NCBI GenBank assembly: GCA_002254605.1 | Contig: NKPV01000004.1 | Coordinates: 1-54,222, forward strand | Direction of reading: 5' to 3' | Origin: Armatimonadetes bacterium JP3_11 | GTDB lineage: Bacteria > Armatimonadota > Fimbriimonadia > Fimbriimonadales > GBS-DC | DNA length: 54,222 nucleotides | Part shown: positions 28,987-38,262 of the stretch, piece after piece | How the letters are laid out: every line of letters begins with the position of its first letter | Numbering within the stretch: position 1 is the stretch's first letter | Notes under the pieces: model-generated | Told to the model about the DNA's origin: nothing | The model's database searches: none | Seen by the model: only the letters and a program-made list of their open reading frames with translations | Position numbers and translations under genes: made by a program

Positions 28987-30777
28987 ATGGTGCGATGGAG
29001 CATAGCGACGCTGTGTTTGAGCGGTCTATTGATCTGGGCTGGTTGGCAGCCGACGACTGCGCCCAACACGCTGCAGTGGACAACCTTAGAGGGTAAAACC
29101 GTGCGTTTGAGCGATCTGCAGGAGGCACGCGCTATCGTGTTTATCACGCTGTCTACACGGTGCCCTGCGGTGCCTCGCTATGCGCCCCGCTTGAACGCTC
29201 TTTATGAAACCTTCTCTAAGCAGGGGGTCGCATTTTACGGCATCTATCCCGAAGCAGACGAAACCCCCGAGTCGGTTCGCGAGCATGCGCAGCGGATGGA
29301 CTTCAAGTTTCCTGTGGTGCTTCAGGGCGCAGTGGCTATCGCGCGGAGCGTGGGCGCAACCCATGTGCCGCAAGCATTCGTGCTGAACCCTAAAGGCGAG
29401 GTTGTGTATACAGGCGCCATCGACAGCGTAACAAAACGCGAGGTGGCACAGCATCAGTACCTACGCGATGCACTGCGCGCCACGCTGGCAGGCAAGCCGA
29501 TTGCGCAGCCCCGCACAACCGTTGTTGGCTGTTTCCTCAACTTGCCTGAGAACGACGCCGAAACACCCGCGCCCGTCACCTTCGCCGAACACATCGCGCC
29601 AATCCTGTACACGAAATGCACGACCTGCCATCGCCCAGGCGATATTGGTCCGTTCCCGCTGCAAACCTACAACGACGCCAAACGCTGGGCAAAAGAGATC
29701 AAATACTACACCGAGAAGCGGCTCATGCCCCCGTGGAAGCCGACACCTGGCTTCGCGAAGTTCAAGAACGAGTTCTACCTCACCGACGAGGAAATCGCGC
29801 TGATTGCCCGCTGGGTCGATTCGGGTGCGCCCGCAGGCGACCTCAGCAAGGCGCCCAAGCCTCCCACCTTTAACAAGGGCTGGTTCTATGGTGAGCCAGA
29901 CCTGGTGGTGGAAATGCAGGAAGAGTATGTGTTGGAGGGCACGGGCGGGGACGAATACCGCTATTTCGTGATCCCTGTGGAACTGCCCGAAAACAAAGTC
30001 ATCGTGGGGATTGATATTCAACCCGGCAACCGCGAAGTAGTGCATCATGCGAACATGTTCGTGGACATCTCAGGGCGCGCCCGCCAGCTGGACGCGGAAG
30101 ACCCAGCGCCGGGCTACGCCAACTTCGGCGGTACCGGATTTATTCCCGCGATGATGCTGGGCGGCTGGGTACCCGGCATGCGCCCCATCCGACTGGAAGA
30201 AAACTTCGCCGCGGTGCTGCCACGTAAGTTCGACCTCGTGATGCAGATACATTACTTCAAGCGCGGCAAGCGCGAAAAAGACCGCACCAAGGTAGGGCTA
30301 TACCTCGCCGATCGGACAGAAACGACCAAACCGGTACAACTTGCCGTAATCGGCAACCGCAACATTCTCATCCCGCCGGGCGAGAAAAACTACCGAATCC
30401 ACGCACGCTGGACAACACCCAGCGACCGCTCTGTCTATGCGCTGGCAATTATGGCGCATATGCACCTAATTGCGCGCGGCACAGAAGTCGTCGCCAAGAC
30501 GCCCGACGGACGCACCATCCCCCTACTCCAAATCAAGGATTACGACTTCAACTGGCAACAGGCGTATTTCTACGAGAAACCCATCGAGCTACCGCCGGGT
30601 ACCGTCATCGAGTGTGTCGGCTGGTATGACAACTCGTCGGATAACCCGAACAACCCCAGCAATCCGCCCCGCGAGGTGCGCTACGGTGAGGGCACTTATG
30701 ACGAGATGTTCTACATCTTCCTCGCGCTGCACGACCCGAAGGCAAAAAGTTCGTATCTGATTCCAGCGAGTTTGTAA
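28987..30777 (+). CDS. Fusion of redoxin (AhpC/TSA-like), cytochrome c-like motif and copper type II ascorbate-dependent monooxygenase-like domain
   Basis: STRCPAVPRYAPRLNALYETFSKQGVAFYGIYPE; CTTCHRPGDIGPFPLQTYNDAKRW (CxxCH); REVVHHANMFVD, LVMQIHYFKRGKREKDRTKVGLYLA, MAHMHLIARGTEV. Confidence 0.85.
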   Translation: MVRWSIATLCLSGLLIWAGWQPTTAPNTLQWTTLEGKTVRLSDLQEARAIVFITLSTRCPAVPRYAPRLNALYETFSKQGVAFYGIYPEADETPESVREHAQRMDFKFPVVLQGAVAIARSVGATHVPQAFVLNPKGEVVYTGAIDSVTKREVAQHQYLRDALRATLAGKPIAQPRTTVVGCFLNLPENDAETPAPVTFAEHIAPILYTKCTTCHRPGDIGPFPLQTYNDAKRWAKEIKYYTEKRLMPPWKPTPGFAKFKNEFYLTDEEIALIARWVDSGAPAGDLSKAPKPPTFNKGWFYGEPDLVVEMQEEYVLEGTGGDEYRYFVIPVELPENKVIVGIDIQPGNREVVHHANMFVDISGRARQLDAEDPAPGYANFGGTGFIPAMMLGGWVPGMRPIRLEENFAAVLPRKFDLVMQIHYFKRGKREKDRTKVGLYLADRTETTKPVQLAVIGNRNILIPPGEKNYRIHARWTTPSDRSVYALAIMAHMHLIARGTEVVAKTPDGRTIPLLQIKDYDFNWQQAYFYEKPIELPPGTVIECVGWYDNSSDNPNNPSNPPREVRYGEGTYDEMFYIFLALHDPKAKSSYLIPASL

Positions 30778-30995
30778 AGGGATGGGCTGGTTGGTGCGAC
30801 GCCAAGCCAGAAAAGCGTGGCACCCCTTCCGCACGTGTTGCAAGGAGTGCTGCACCGCAACACGAGGAGCAGCGGCGTATGCTCCCGGAAGGACTTTCTT
30901 ATCGGCTGACGGGGTTTAAGGGAGTTGGGGTAAATACCCCGCCCCCTGAATTCTTTGCCCTCTGGGGTATACTCTGCGCTGTTGGGGGTACCGAT

Positions 30996-32834
30996 ATGGC
31001 GTTGAACGCTTTGAATTGGGTGGATCGTTTGCGCCCGTACCGGCGGCGGGTGCGTCTCTTGCTGGCATGGCGCTACGGCGCAATCGCTGGAATCGCAGGC
31101 GCGCTGAGTGCTACCTTGCTTAGCCTGCTCGATTGGCGTGGGGTTCTGACAATTTATCCATGGCAACTAATTGCGTGCGTGCTGCTCGGTGTGCTGATGG
31201 GCACGGTGTATGCCCTGCTGATTCGCGTCTCGGATGCCGCAGTGGCGCAACTGATTGACCGACGCGCAGGACTTAAAGACCGCCTGCAGACCGCGATGGA
31301 GCATACCGACGGCGCCCATCTGTTCGACCAGCCATTGGTTGAAGACGCCCAGAATGCTTTGCAGCATACGAACCCCCGCCAGATTCTGCGCCCGCAGTTC
31401 GGTAAATGGCAAAAACTCTTTGTCGGCTCAATTGCGTTGCTGCTGATGATGCATTTCCTCCCGCAAATCATGGCGGTTGTCGTGCCTGAGCGACGCGAGG
31501 AACAGAAAGAGATCAAGCAGGCAGCCGAAGAGATACAAGAGGTCGCCAAACCGATTCTGGAAGAGGCGAAAAAACCCGACGCGGATGAACTCACCAAACG
31601 CATCGCGCAGAATGTGGAACTCTACAACAAGCGCGCCCGCGAAGCGAAGATGACAAAGCAAGAAGCGTTGCTCCGCTACAACGAAATCATGGAGCAAGCC
31701 CGCAAACTGGAACAGCAAAACCAGAAAAAACTGGAGCAACTCCACCAACAGGCGCAAACCGCAGGCGAACAACTCGAAAAACTCGCCCAGAAGCAGAACC
31801 CTGCCGACCTGAACCCCGAACTGAAGCAACTGATGCAGCAGATGCGCTCGGAGATGCAAAGCCTCCAGCAGCAGCTGCAGTCGAATCAGGACATGCAGGG
31901 GCGACCTCTCAGCGCAGAGCAACGCGCCGCACTCCAGCAGCAGCTCCAGCAGCTCCAAGCCACCATGCAGGCGATGCAGCAGCCCAATCCAGCGAACCTG
32001 CAAAGCCAAATGAGCGAACTCCAACGCAAACTCGACGAACTGCAACGGCAACTCCAGTCGGGTAAAGACGCCCAGGGCAACCCCCTGACCAAAGAGCAGA
32101 TGGAGCAGCTCAAGAAACAACTCGAATCGCTCCAGCAGCAGATGCGCGCGCTCCAACTTTCCAAAGAGGCGCAAGAATTCATGCGGAAACTGCAGGAGGC
32201 ACTGCGCAACGACCCCGCCTTCAAAGAGGCGATGGAGCATCTGCGCAAACTCGCCGAGCAGATGCAACAGATGCAACGCGAAACCGACCCCCAACAACGC
32301 AAACTGACCCAAGAGGAGATGGAGCAACGCCTGAAAGAGCTCGAGAAAAAACTGGAAGAGCTGGCGAAGAAGTATCAGTCCGACGAGCAAATCCGCGAGT
32401 TGGCACGCCAAATGCTGGAACAAGTCAAGCAGATGCAAAAACTGAGCCAGTGTCAAGGTGCGTGCATGGGGCTGGGATTGGGAACCTCCTTCGGGCTGGG
32501 CTTCGGCGGGGGCGGTACGAAGCAAAAGCAAGCGTGGGATAAGGGCGACTACTTCGGTCAGCCTGAGCTGTTCAACCAGGGCGATAAGCAGCCCGAGCTG
32601 AAAATCCCGATGAAGGACCAGGCGGTTAGTGGTCAGCCACCGCTGGTACCCGGCGTAGGCGATTACATGGACTACGAAGCGCCCCCAACACCCGGCGGCA
32701 GCTCGATTCCGCTGACGCGCGTGTTGCCCACCTACCAGAAAAAAGCCGAACAGGCGTTGAGCCGGCAAAATGTGCCCCCCGCTGAGCGCAAGCGCGTGAA
32801 ACGCTACTTCGAATCGCTGCAAAGCGGGAAGTAG
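30996..32834 (+). CDS. Two-TM protein with long Gln/Leu/Lys-rich coiled coil (DUF4175-like architecture)
   Basis: MALNALNWVDRLRPYRRRVRLLLAWRYG; TM pair; long QQLQSLQQQ coiled coil; LPTYQKKAEQALSRQNVPPAERKRVKRYFESLQ C-terminus. Confidence 0.75.
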   Translation: MALNALNWVDRLRPYRRRVRLLLAWRYGAIAGIAGALSATLLSLLDWRGVLTIYPWQLIACVLLGVLMGTVYALLIRVSDAAVAQLIDRRAGLKDRLQTAMEHTDGAHLFDQPLVEDAQNALQHTNPRQILRPQFGKWQKLFVGSIALLLMMHFLPQIMAVVVPERREEQKEIKQAAEEIQEVAKPILEEAKKPDADELTKRIAQNVELYNKRAREAKMTKQEALLRYNEIMEQARKLEQQNQKKLEQLHQQAQTAGEQLEKLAQKQNPADLNPELKQLMQQMRSEMQSLQQQLQSNQDMQGRPLSAEQRAALQQQLQQLQATMQAMQQPNPANLQSQMSELQRKLDELQRQLQSGKDAQGNPLTKEQMEQLKKQLESLQQQMRALQLSKEAQEFMRKLQEALRNDPAFKEAMEHLRKLAEQMQQMQRETDPQQRKLTQEEMEQRLKELEKKLEELAKKYQSDEQIRELARQMLEQVKQMQKLSQCQGACMGLGLGTSFGLGFGGGGTKQKQAWDKGDYFGQPELFNQGDKQPELKIPMKDQAVSGQPPLVPGVGDYMDYEAPPTPGGSSIPLTRVLPTYQKKAEQALSRQNVPPAERKRVKRYFESLQSGK

Positions 32835-32878
32835 ACCCTCAGAGAGGAATCGGGCGACTTGGAGCGTATCTCTGCGGT

Positions 32879-34639
32879 ATGAGCCGTTGGAGATGGGGCT
32901 GGACATGCGCGCTGACGCTCGGTATCGCAACAGCGCAGGTCGCAGGCGAGCGCGTGGGAGTCGTGAGCGCCGGGAATAATCTGGCAGTGCGCCCCGCGCC
33001 ATGTAGCGCCACTCTGCTGGGAACCGTGCAGGCAGGGATGGACGGCGTCGTTCAGGGCGCAAGCCAAAACTGCAACGATCTGACATGGCTTCCCATAGTG
33101 TGGGCAAATAACTTGCAAGGCTGGTCTGCGACAGGCGCGAGCGGAACCAATTACCTTGCGCCGCTGGCAGGGCAGGGCGTGTTTCCCAATGTTGCTGCGC
33201 CGTTAGCGTATCCCGTGCGGGTCGGTCCGAACGCCTCCGCGCTGAATGTGCGCACTGGACCAGGCACCGAATACTCGATCATCGTCTCCAAATCGGCAGG
33301 TGCGACGGGCTGGGCATTCGAAGCCTACAACAACACCGCGACAAACACGGTCTGGTGGAAAATCCGCTGGGACGATGGCGTGGTGGGCTGGTCGGCGGAA
33401 GCGGTGCGCGGAGCGGGCATCTATCTCTCCTTGGTGGGCGCGCCGCGCCTGAAGTATCGGGTGAGCTTACAAGTGCTGGGCGCGCCGAGTGTCGGTGTCA
33501 GCGTCAACCTTGCCGATATGAACCTCGGCACAACGGAGGTCGTCGCACCAGCGAATCTGGTCTACCTTGCAGGGCAGACCGTCACGCTGACTGCGCCCGA
33601 TGTCGCTCCCAACGGCGCCACCTTTAGCCGCTGGATTGTGAACGGCGCCACGCACACCCGCCGCACGATTACCCTGCGTCAGGCGCAACACTATCGTATC
33701 ACGCTGGTCTATAGCCCTGCCGTCCCTGCCAGCGAAGAGGAGTTCTTGCGCAGTCTGGTCGCACCGTGGCGGCAGGGTCAGGTCTGGCTCCCTTCCACTT
33801 ACGACACCCACGCGAGCGGCAACCCGCAGTTTGCCGTGGACTTCAATCGCCTCTCCAGCGCACGCAGCGGTTGCCCCTTCTACAACGGCTTTCTGCAGGA
33901 CTGCAACGAGCCGATGCTGGCGTCGCACTGGGGACGGGTCTACACCCGTGCGCAGAGCGGTTGCACAGGCTATGGCAACTACGCAGTGGTGGTGAGTAAT
34001 GTGCGACAGCCCGGCTCCAGCAACACTTACCTCGCCACGATTTATGCGCACTTGAACTACTTCCTGGCTCCGAATGGCGCGGTGGTGGATGCAGGCACAC
34101 CGATTGGACGGCTGGGTAGCACAGGCAGCTCTTCGGGACCGCATCTGCATTACGAAGTACGCTATGTAACGATCTCGGGCGGCACGCTCACGCTGGGGAC
34201 GCGCTTGCAGGTGCTAAACAACCCGCGCATTCGGCTTAGTGGACAGCCTCTGCAGGTGGATTTTAGCTGTCCGATCTCTGGCTTGGGCTACGGCGGTCCG
34301 GCGATCACGGGCACGGCGCCGCTGGGAACCCTGCCTGCGAATATCGAGCCGCCCTGCGCGCCCTACAACTGCCCCGGCGGTTTGACCGAGCAAGGCGACC
34401 TGCCCGACTTTGAACCCAGCCGCTGCACCAGCGACCTGCCTGAAACGCTCACGCTCCACCTGGCGGATGTGAACGGCGACGGCTGCGTGGATGATGTGGA
34501 TCTGCTCAGCGTGTTGCTTGCGTTTGGCGAAACCTGCGACAGCGGCGAGGACATCAACTGGGACGGTATCGTCGACGACGCCGACCTCCTGCAAGTCTTG
34601 CTCGACTTCGGGCAAGGGTGCGAATCCCAAGACTCGTAG
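32879..34639 (+). CDS. Secreted SH3b + M23 metallopeptidase-like protein with dockerin-like C-terminal repeats
   Basis: SH3b-like ALNVRTGPGTEYSIIVS; M23 IYAHLNYFLAPNGAVVDAGTPIGRLGSTGSSSGPHLHYEVRY; tail ADVNGDGCVDDVDLLSVLLAFG...EDINWDGIVDDADLLQVLLDFGQGC. Confidence 0.9.
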   Translation: MSRWRWGWTCALTLGIATAQVAGERVGVVSAGNNLAVRPAPCSATLLGTVQAGMDGVVQGASQNCNDLTWLPIVWANNLQGWSATGASGTNYLAPLAGQGVFPNVAAPLAYPVRVGPNASALNVRTGPGTEYSIIVSKSAGATGWAFEAYNNTATNTVWWKIRWDDGVVGWSAEAVRGAGIYLSLVGAPRLKYRVSLQVLGAPSVGVSVNLADMNLGTTEVVAPANLVYLAGQTVTLTAPDVAPNGATFSRWIVNGATHTRRTITLRQAQHYRITLVYSPAVPASEEEFLRSLVAPWRQGQVWLPSTYDTHASGNPQFAVDFNRLSSARSGCPFYNGFLQDCNEPMLASHWGRVYTRAQSGCTGYGNYAVVVSNVRQPGSSNTYLATIYAHLNYFLAPNGAVVDAGTPIGRLGSTGSSSGPHLHYEVRYVTISGGTLTLGTRLQVLNNPRIRLSGQPLQVDFSCPISGLGYGGPAITGTAPLGTLPANIEPPCAPYNCPGGLTEQGDLPDFEPSRCTSDLPETLTLHLADVNGDGCVDDVDLLSVLLAFGETCDSGEDINWDGIVDDADLLQVLLDFGQGCESQDS

Positions 34640-34682
34640 CCGTTCCACAGGAATCTGCCCTTGGTGCGCTAACTATGATGCC

Positions 34683-35630
34683 GTGCAAACACTTTTTGCA
34701 GCGACTTGGTGGTTCGGACGGATTAGCGTCGAGGCGGCGCAACGACGGTGGGAGGAGTCGCAAGAGAGCGACTCGGCGTTGCGCTTGCTGGATGCGGTAG
34801 TGGAAGGCGCAGCGGCGGTCGAGCGCGCCCCACAAGTGATGTCGGTCGGCTATGGCGGCTTGCCCAACCGCGACGGCGAGGTGGAGCTGGACGCAGCGGT
34901 CATGGAGGGCGCGCGTCTGCGAATCGGGGCGGTAGCCGGCGTGCGGGGCATTCTGCCCGCGATTTACCTCGCCCGCGCCGTCATGGAACGCACCCCGCAT
35001 GTGATGCTGGTAGGCGACGGCGCCATCCGATTCGCGCTTCAACATGGCTACGAGCCGCAGCAGTTGCTGACCGTCGAAGCCCTGCGCCGCTGGCAGGAGT
35101 GGCGTCAGCAGCGCACCGCGCCCCAAGAGGTCTCCACCGAACGCAGCGACGACCCCGACGATGTGCGCGTCAGCCAAGCGTGGCATGCCCGCCAACCCTC
35201 CGAATCACACGATACCGTCGGCGTGCTGGGGTGGAACGCAGGGCACTTAGTGGTCGCTTGCACCACCAGTGGGCTGGCGTGGAAGATGCCCGGTAGGGTG
35301 GGCGACTCGCCCATCGCGGGCGCAGGGCTCTACGCGGACAACGAGGCAGGCGCGGCGGTCTGTACAGGCGTTGGCGAGGAAATCTGGCGATTCGCCTTAG
35401 CCGCGCGCGTAGTGGAAACCATGCGCGCCGGCTACTCCGCACAGCAAGCGTGCCAGCATAGCATCGAGTTTATGCTCCGTCGACTGCCTGATGTCGCAGC
35501 GCATCAGTGCGCCGTAATCGCAATTCGCGCCGACGGCGATTTCGGACTTGCCGCCACCCAGCCCCAAAAGTTCGAGGCGTTTACCGCACGCGACGGCGTT
35601 ATCGAACGGCACCAAGCCAGCCGCGACTAA
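34683..35630 (+). CDS. Isoaspartyl peptidase/L-asparaginase, Ntn-hydrolase family
   Basis: VMSVGYGGLPNRDGEVELDAAVMEG; nucleophile motif SHDTVGVLGWN; AGLYADNEAGAAVCTGVGEE. GTG start proposed at 34683. Confidence 0.88.
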   Translation: MQTLFAATWWFGRISVEAAQRRWEESQESDSALRLLDAVVEGAAAVERAPQVMSVGYGGLPNRDGEVELDAAVMEGARLRIGAVAGVRGILPAIYLARAVMERTPHVMLVGDGAIRFALQHGYEPQQLLTVEALRRWQEWRQQRTAPQEVSTERSDDPDDVRVSQAWHARQPSESHDTVGVLGWNAGHLVVACTTSGLAWKMPGRVGDSPIAGAGLYADNEAGAAVCTGVGEEIWRFALAARVVETMRAGYSAQQACQHSIEFMLRRLPDVAAHQCAVIAIRADGDFGLAATQPQKFEAFTARDGVIERHQASRD

Positions 35631-35636
35631 GCGACC

Positions 35637-36130
35637 CTACACGGCGCAGGCGCTACCCTCGGGAAGCAAGCGGTAGCGGAGCAGCCCTTGCTGTTCCTCG
35701 CGCAGCGCCAAGCCCTGGCGGGTCAGTTGCTCCAAGTAGTCCCGCGCTTCGGCAAGGGGTTTCGAGCAGCCGTAGGTACTCGATGCTCCCCACGCGAACT
35801 GTGCGGGAAACAACCTGCCCTGAATCGCTGCGGAACACAAACCCGACGGACGCGCCCTGCTTCCTTTCTACCCCAAGCACATCCAGCTGGAGCCACGATT
35901 CACGCCCCGAAGGGATAGAGTAGCCGAATTCAGGTAGATGAAACGCAGGGTAGCCTGTCTCTTGTGCTTTCTGCCACAGGACTCGCAACAGCGAAACCTC
36001 GTTCGGTTCAAGCCTGAAATAGAAGACTCGCGTGTTTTCAGGCAGTTCCAGTTCACGCCTGAAGGCTCGCGCAATCAGGGAGGTAATCTCCAGTGGTTCA
36101 CGAACGCCTGAAAGTCTGCGCCACGCTTCA
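35637..36130 (-). pseudogene. Decayed hypothetical gene, frameshifted near 35756-35765; 5' end unclear and abutting a tRNA-like sequence
   Basis: Frame 1 reads ...ELPENTRVFYFRLEPNEVSLLRVLWQKAQ...SRTVRVGSIEYLRLLETP then turns noncoding-like; the other frame continues LAEARDYLEQLTRQGLALREEQQGLLRYRLLPEGSACAV-stop. A C4 run lies at the switch. Confidence 0.6.
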
Positions 36131-36153
36131 CCTGCTCTCAATCGGCGCGAAAG

Positions 36154-36230
36154 GCTGAATATTGGCGCAGCGGTAGAGCAACCGCCTTGTAAGTGGAAGG
36201 TCAGGGGTTCGAATCCTCCCGTCGGCTCCA
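36154..36230 (+). tRNA. Degenerate tRNA-Thr(TGT)-like sequence, probable pseudogene or remnant
   Basis: AGCGGTAGAGCAACCGCCTTGTAAGTGGAAGGTCAGGGGTTCGAATCCTCCCGTCGGCTCCA with D-loop, anticodon CTTGTAA, T-loop GTTCGAATC and encoded CCA, but mismatches in every stem. Confidence 0.6.
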
Positions 36231-36266
36231 GTTCACACGAACGCCCCCATATGGAATAACCCCTTC

Positions 36267-37175
36267 GTGAGGTCTCATCGGCTACAACGGGCAGTGTATG
36301 CATCGCTGTGGGCGTTTGCGCTCAGCTTGACGGCGGCAAGCGTTGTCGGCTTCTGGTCTTCGCTCGGTCGTCTGCAACACACCCTGCAGGATGCTACCCA
36401 GGTAGAGCAGCACGCGCATCGTCTGGAAGATGCTCTGATTCGGATGGAGCGCAGTCTGCTTGGATTAGCCCACGCCGATTCACGCAAAATACGCTTCGCA
36501 GGCTATGACGAGACTCGGCTCTACACTGAACTGCGCCACGCTTATCAGCAAGCGAACGACGCTGTGAGCAATATACTCACCGCGGTTTCTGACGACGCGG
36601 ATTTTCAATTCTATCGGGCGATGCTACGCTTGGAATTGGAGTGGTTGCAAACCCGTTCCCGATTAGCGGAGTATATTGCCGCCAATCAGCCCCATCGAAT
36701 CAGCCTCACAACACTCCGCACCTTTAGCTTTCGCGGTCAGGACACCATCGATGCGGCGCTGCGTGATTTCAAAGCCGTTTTTCAGAGGCAATTAGCGCGT
36801 GATGCTCAACAGAGCCTACAAGCGATGGGGGGCTATGTGACGGGGCTATTAGTAGCACTAAGTCTCTTCATTGGGCTGTTATGGCATCGCTGGGCGCGTC
36901 CGTTGCGGTGGTTCCAGCGTGCGCTTGCACACCCGGATTGCGGGGGCGAGACGCCCCCGTCCCTGAAGGGCACCGAATGGGAAGCGATTCTGCAACGAGT
37001 AGCCTTTCAGGAGCGGCGCCTCCGTGAAGTGGAAGTGTTTATGCGCGATTTGGCAATGGGGCGCGCTCCTGAACCGCTCAAACCCAGCGACTCCACCGAT
37101 TCGCTTGCTCGAAGCAGTGCGTGGCTCATCAAGCGCATCGAGGAGTTGCGCTCCGAGCGACGCGAAGCAGTATAA
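36267..37175 (+). CDS. Two-TM signalling-like protein with periplasmic helical domain
   Basis: TM near the N-terminus (ASLWAFALSLTAASVVGFW), ~160-aa helical extracytoplasmic region, second TM GGYVTGLLVALSLFIGLLW, cytoplasmic tail. Confidence 0.7.
   Translation: MRSHRLQRAVYASLWAFALSLTAASVVGFWSSLGRLQHTLQDATQVEQHAHRLEDALIRMERSLLGLAHADSRKIRFAGYDETRLYTELRHAYQQANDAVSNILTAVSDDADFQFYRAMLRLELEWLQTRSRLAEYIAANQPHRISLTTLRTFSFRGQDTIDAALRDFKAVFQRQLARDAQQSLQAMGGYVTGLLVALSLFIGLLWHRWARPLRWFQRALAHPDCGGETPPSLKGTEWEAILQRVAFQERRLREVEVFMRDLAMGRAPEPLKPSDSTDSLARSSAWLIKRIEELRSERREAV
36941..36959. repeat. CGGGGGCG-aga-CGCCCCCG hairpin inside a CDS
   Basis: Perfect 8-bp stem encoding in-frame CGGETPP. Confidence 0.8.
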
Positions 37176-37182
37176 TCGTTCT

Positions 37183-38214
37183 GTGCGCTGGATTTTGGGA
37201 ATCGAGACCAGTTGCGATGAGACTTCCGCTGCCGTGCTGGAGGGGCGCACGGTACGTTCCAGCGTGGTGGCGTCGCAGGCAGCGCTCCACGCCCAGTGGG
37301 GCGGCGTGGTGCCCGAAGCCGCAGCACGCCAGCATGTGGAGCGGCTGAACCCCGTTTTACAACAGGCGTTAGACGAAGCGGGTATCCGCCTTCAGCAGAT
37401 CGACGCAGTCGCCGTAACGAACCGTCCCGGGCTGGTCGGTGCTCTGGTGGTGGGGCTTGCCGCCGCGAAAGCGCTCGCATTCGTTCTCAATAAGCCTCTG
37501 GTGGGGGTGAACCATCTGGAAGGTCATCTCTATTCCGCGTTTCTCACGGAGCCAGACGCGCCTATCCCGTTCCCGCATCTCGCGCTCGTCGTGTCAGGTG
37601 GGCACACGGAACTGATTCTCGCACGCGGGCACGGCGATTACCGCTTGCTGGGGCACACTCTGGACGACGCCGCTGGCGAAGCGTTCGATAAGACCGCGCG
37701 CCTGCTCCACCTCGGCTATCCAGGTGGTCCTGAAATTGACCGACGCGCCCAACAGGGCAATCCAAAGGCGTTCCCTTTCCCTCGCGCTCGGGTGGCGGAA
37801 TGGCACTTCAGTTTTAGCGGGCTGAAGACCGCCGTGCGTCGCGAGGTGGAACGGCTTCAGCAGGGCAACGCACTCACCGAAGCTGTGAAGAATGACCTGT
37901 GCGCCTCGTTTCAGCAGGCGGTGATCGACGCGCTGATAGAAAAAACGATGGCGGCGGTCCGAGCCGCTTCGGTGGAGACGCTGACGGTGGTGGGAGGCGT
38001 CGCAGCGAACTCGGCGCTTCAGAGGCAGATGCGCGCCGCGTGCGACAAAGCGGGGGTGAATCTCAAAATCCCGCCCCCGAAATACTGCACCGATAACGCC
38101 GCGATGATCGCGCTGGCAGGCTACTTCCGCTTGCTGTCGGGAGAACGGGCGGACTACGACTTAGACGCCTACGCCAACGCACCGCTCGGAGACTTCTCGA
38201 ATACGAGCCGCTGA
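37183..38214 (+). CDS. tsaD: tRNA N6-adenosine threonylcarbamoyltransferase
   Basis: (V/M)RWILGIETSCDETSAAVLEG; VNHLEGHLYSAFL; LVVSGGHTELI. GTG start at 37183. Confidence 0.96.
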   Translation: MRWILGIETSCDETSAAVLEGRTVRSSVVASQAALHAQWGGVVPEAAARQHVERLNPVLQQALDEAGIRLQQIDAVAVTNRPGLVGALVVGLAAAKALAFVLNKPLVGVNHLEGHLYSAFLTEPDAPIPFPHLALVVSGGHTELILARGHGDYRLLGHTLDDAAGEAFDKTARLLHLGYPGGPEIDRRAQQGNPKAFPFPRARVAEWHFSFSGLKTAVRREVERLQQGNALTEAVKNDLCASFQQAVIDALIEKTMAAVRAASVETLTVVGGVAANSALQRQMRAACDKAGVNLKIPPPKYCTDNAAMIALAGYFRLLSGERADYDLDAYANAPLGDFSNTSR

Positions 38215-38262
38215 CCCCTCCTGCATCAGGTATAATCCCGCACGACAAGGAGGGAGTTACTT

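Noticed and set aside
31428-33107. 559-aa minus ORF opposite the coiled-coil gene
   Set aside because: Leu/Gln-rich antisense shadow of the Gln/Leu-rich coiled coil; the plus strand has the coherent protein.
36032-36259. ORF 36032..36259 and the N-terminal part of minus ORF 35653..36303 (GFEPLTFHLQGG)
   Set aside because: They translate the tRNA-like sequence; GFEPLTFHLQGG-type peptides are a common artefact of antisense tRNA translation.
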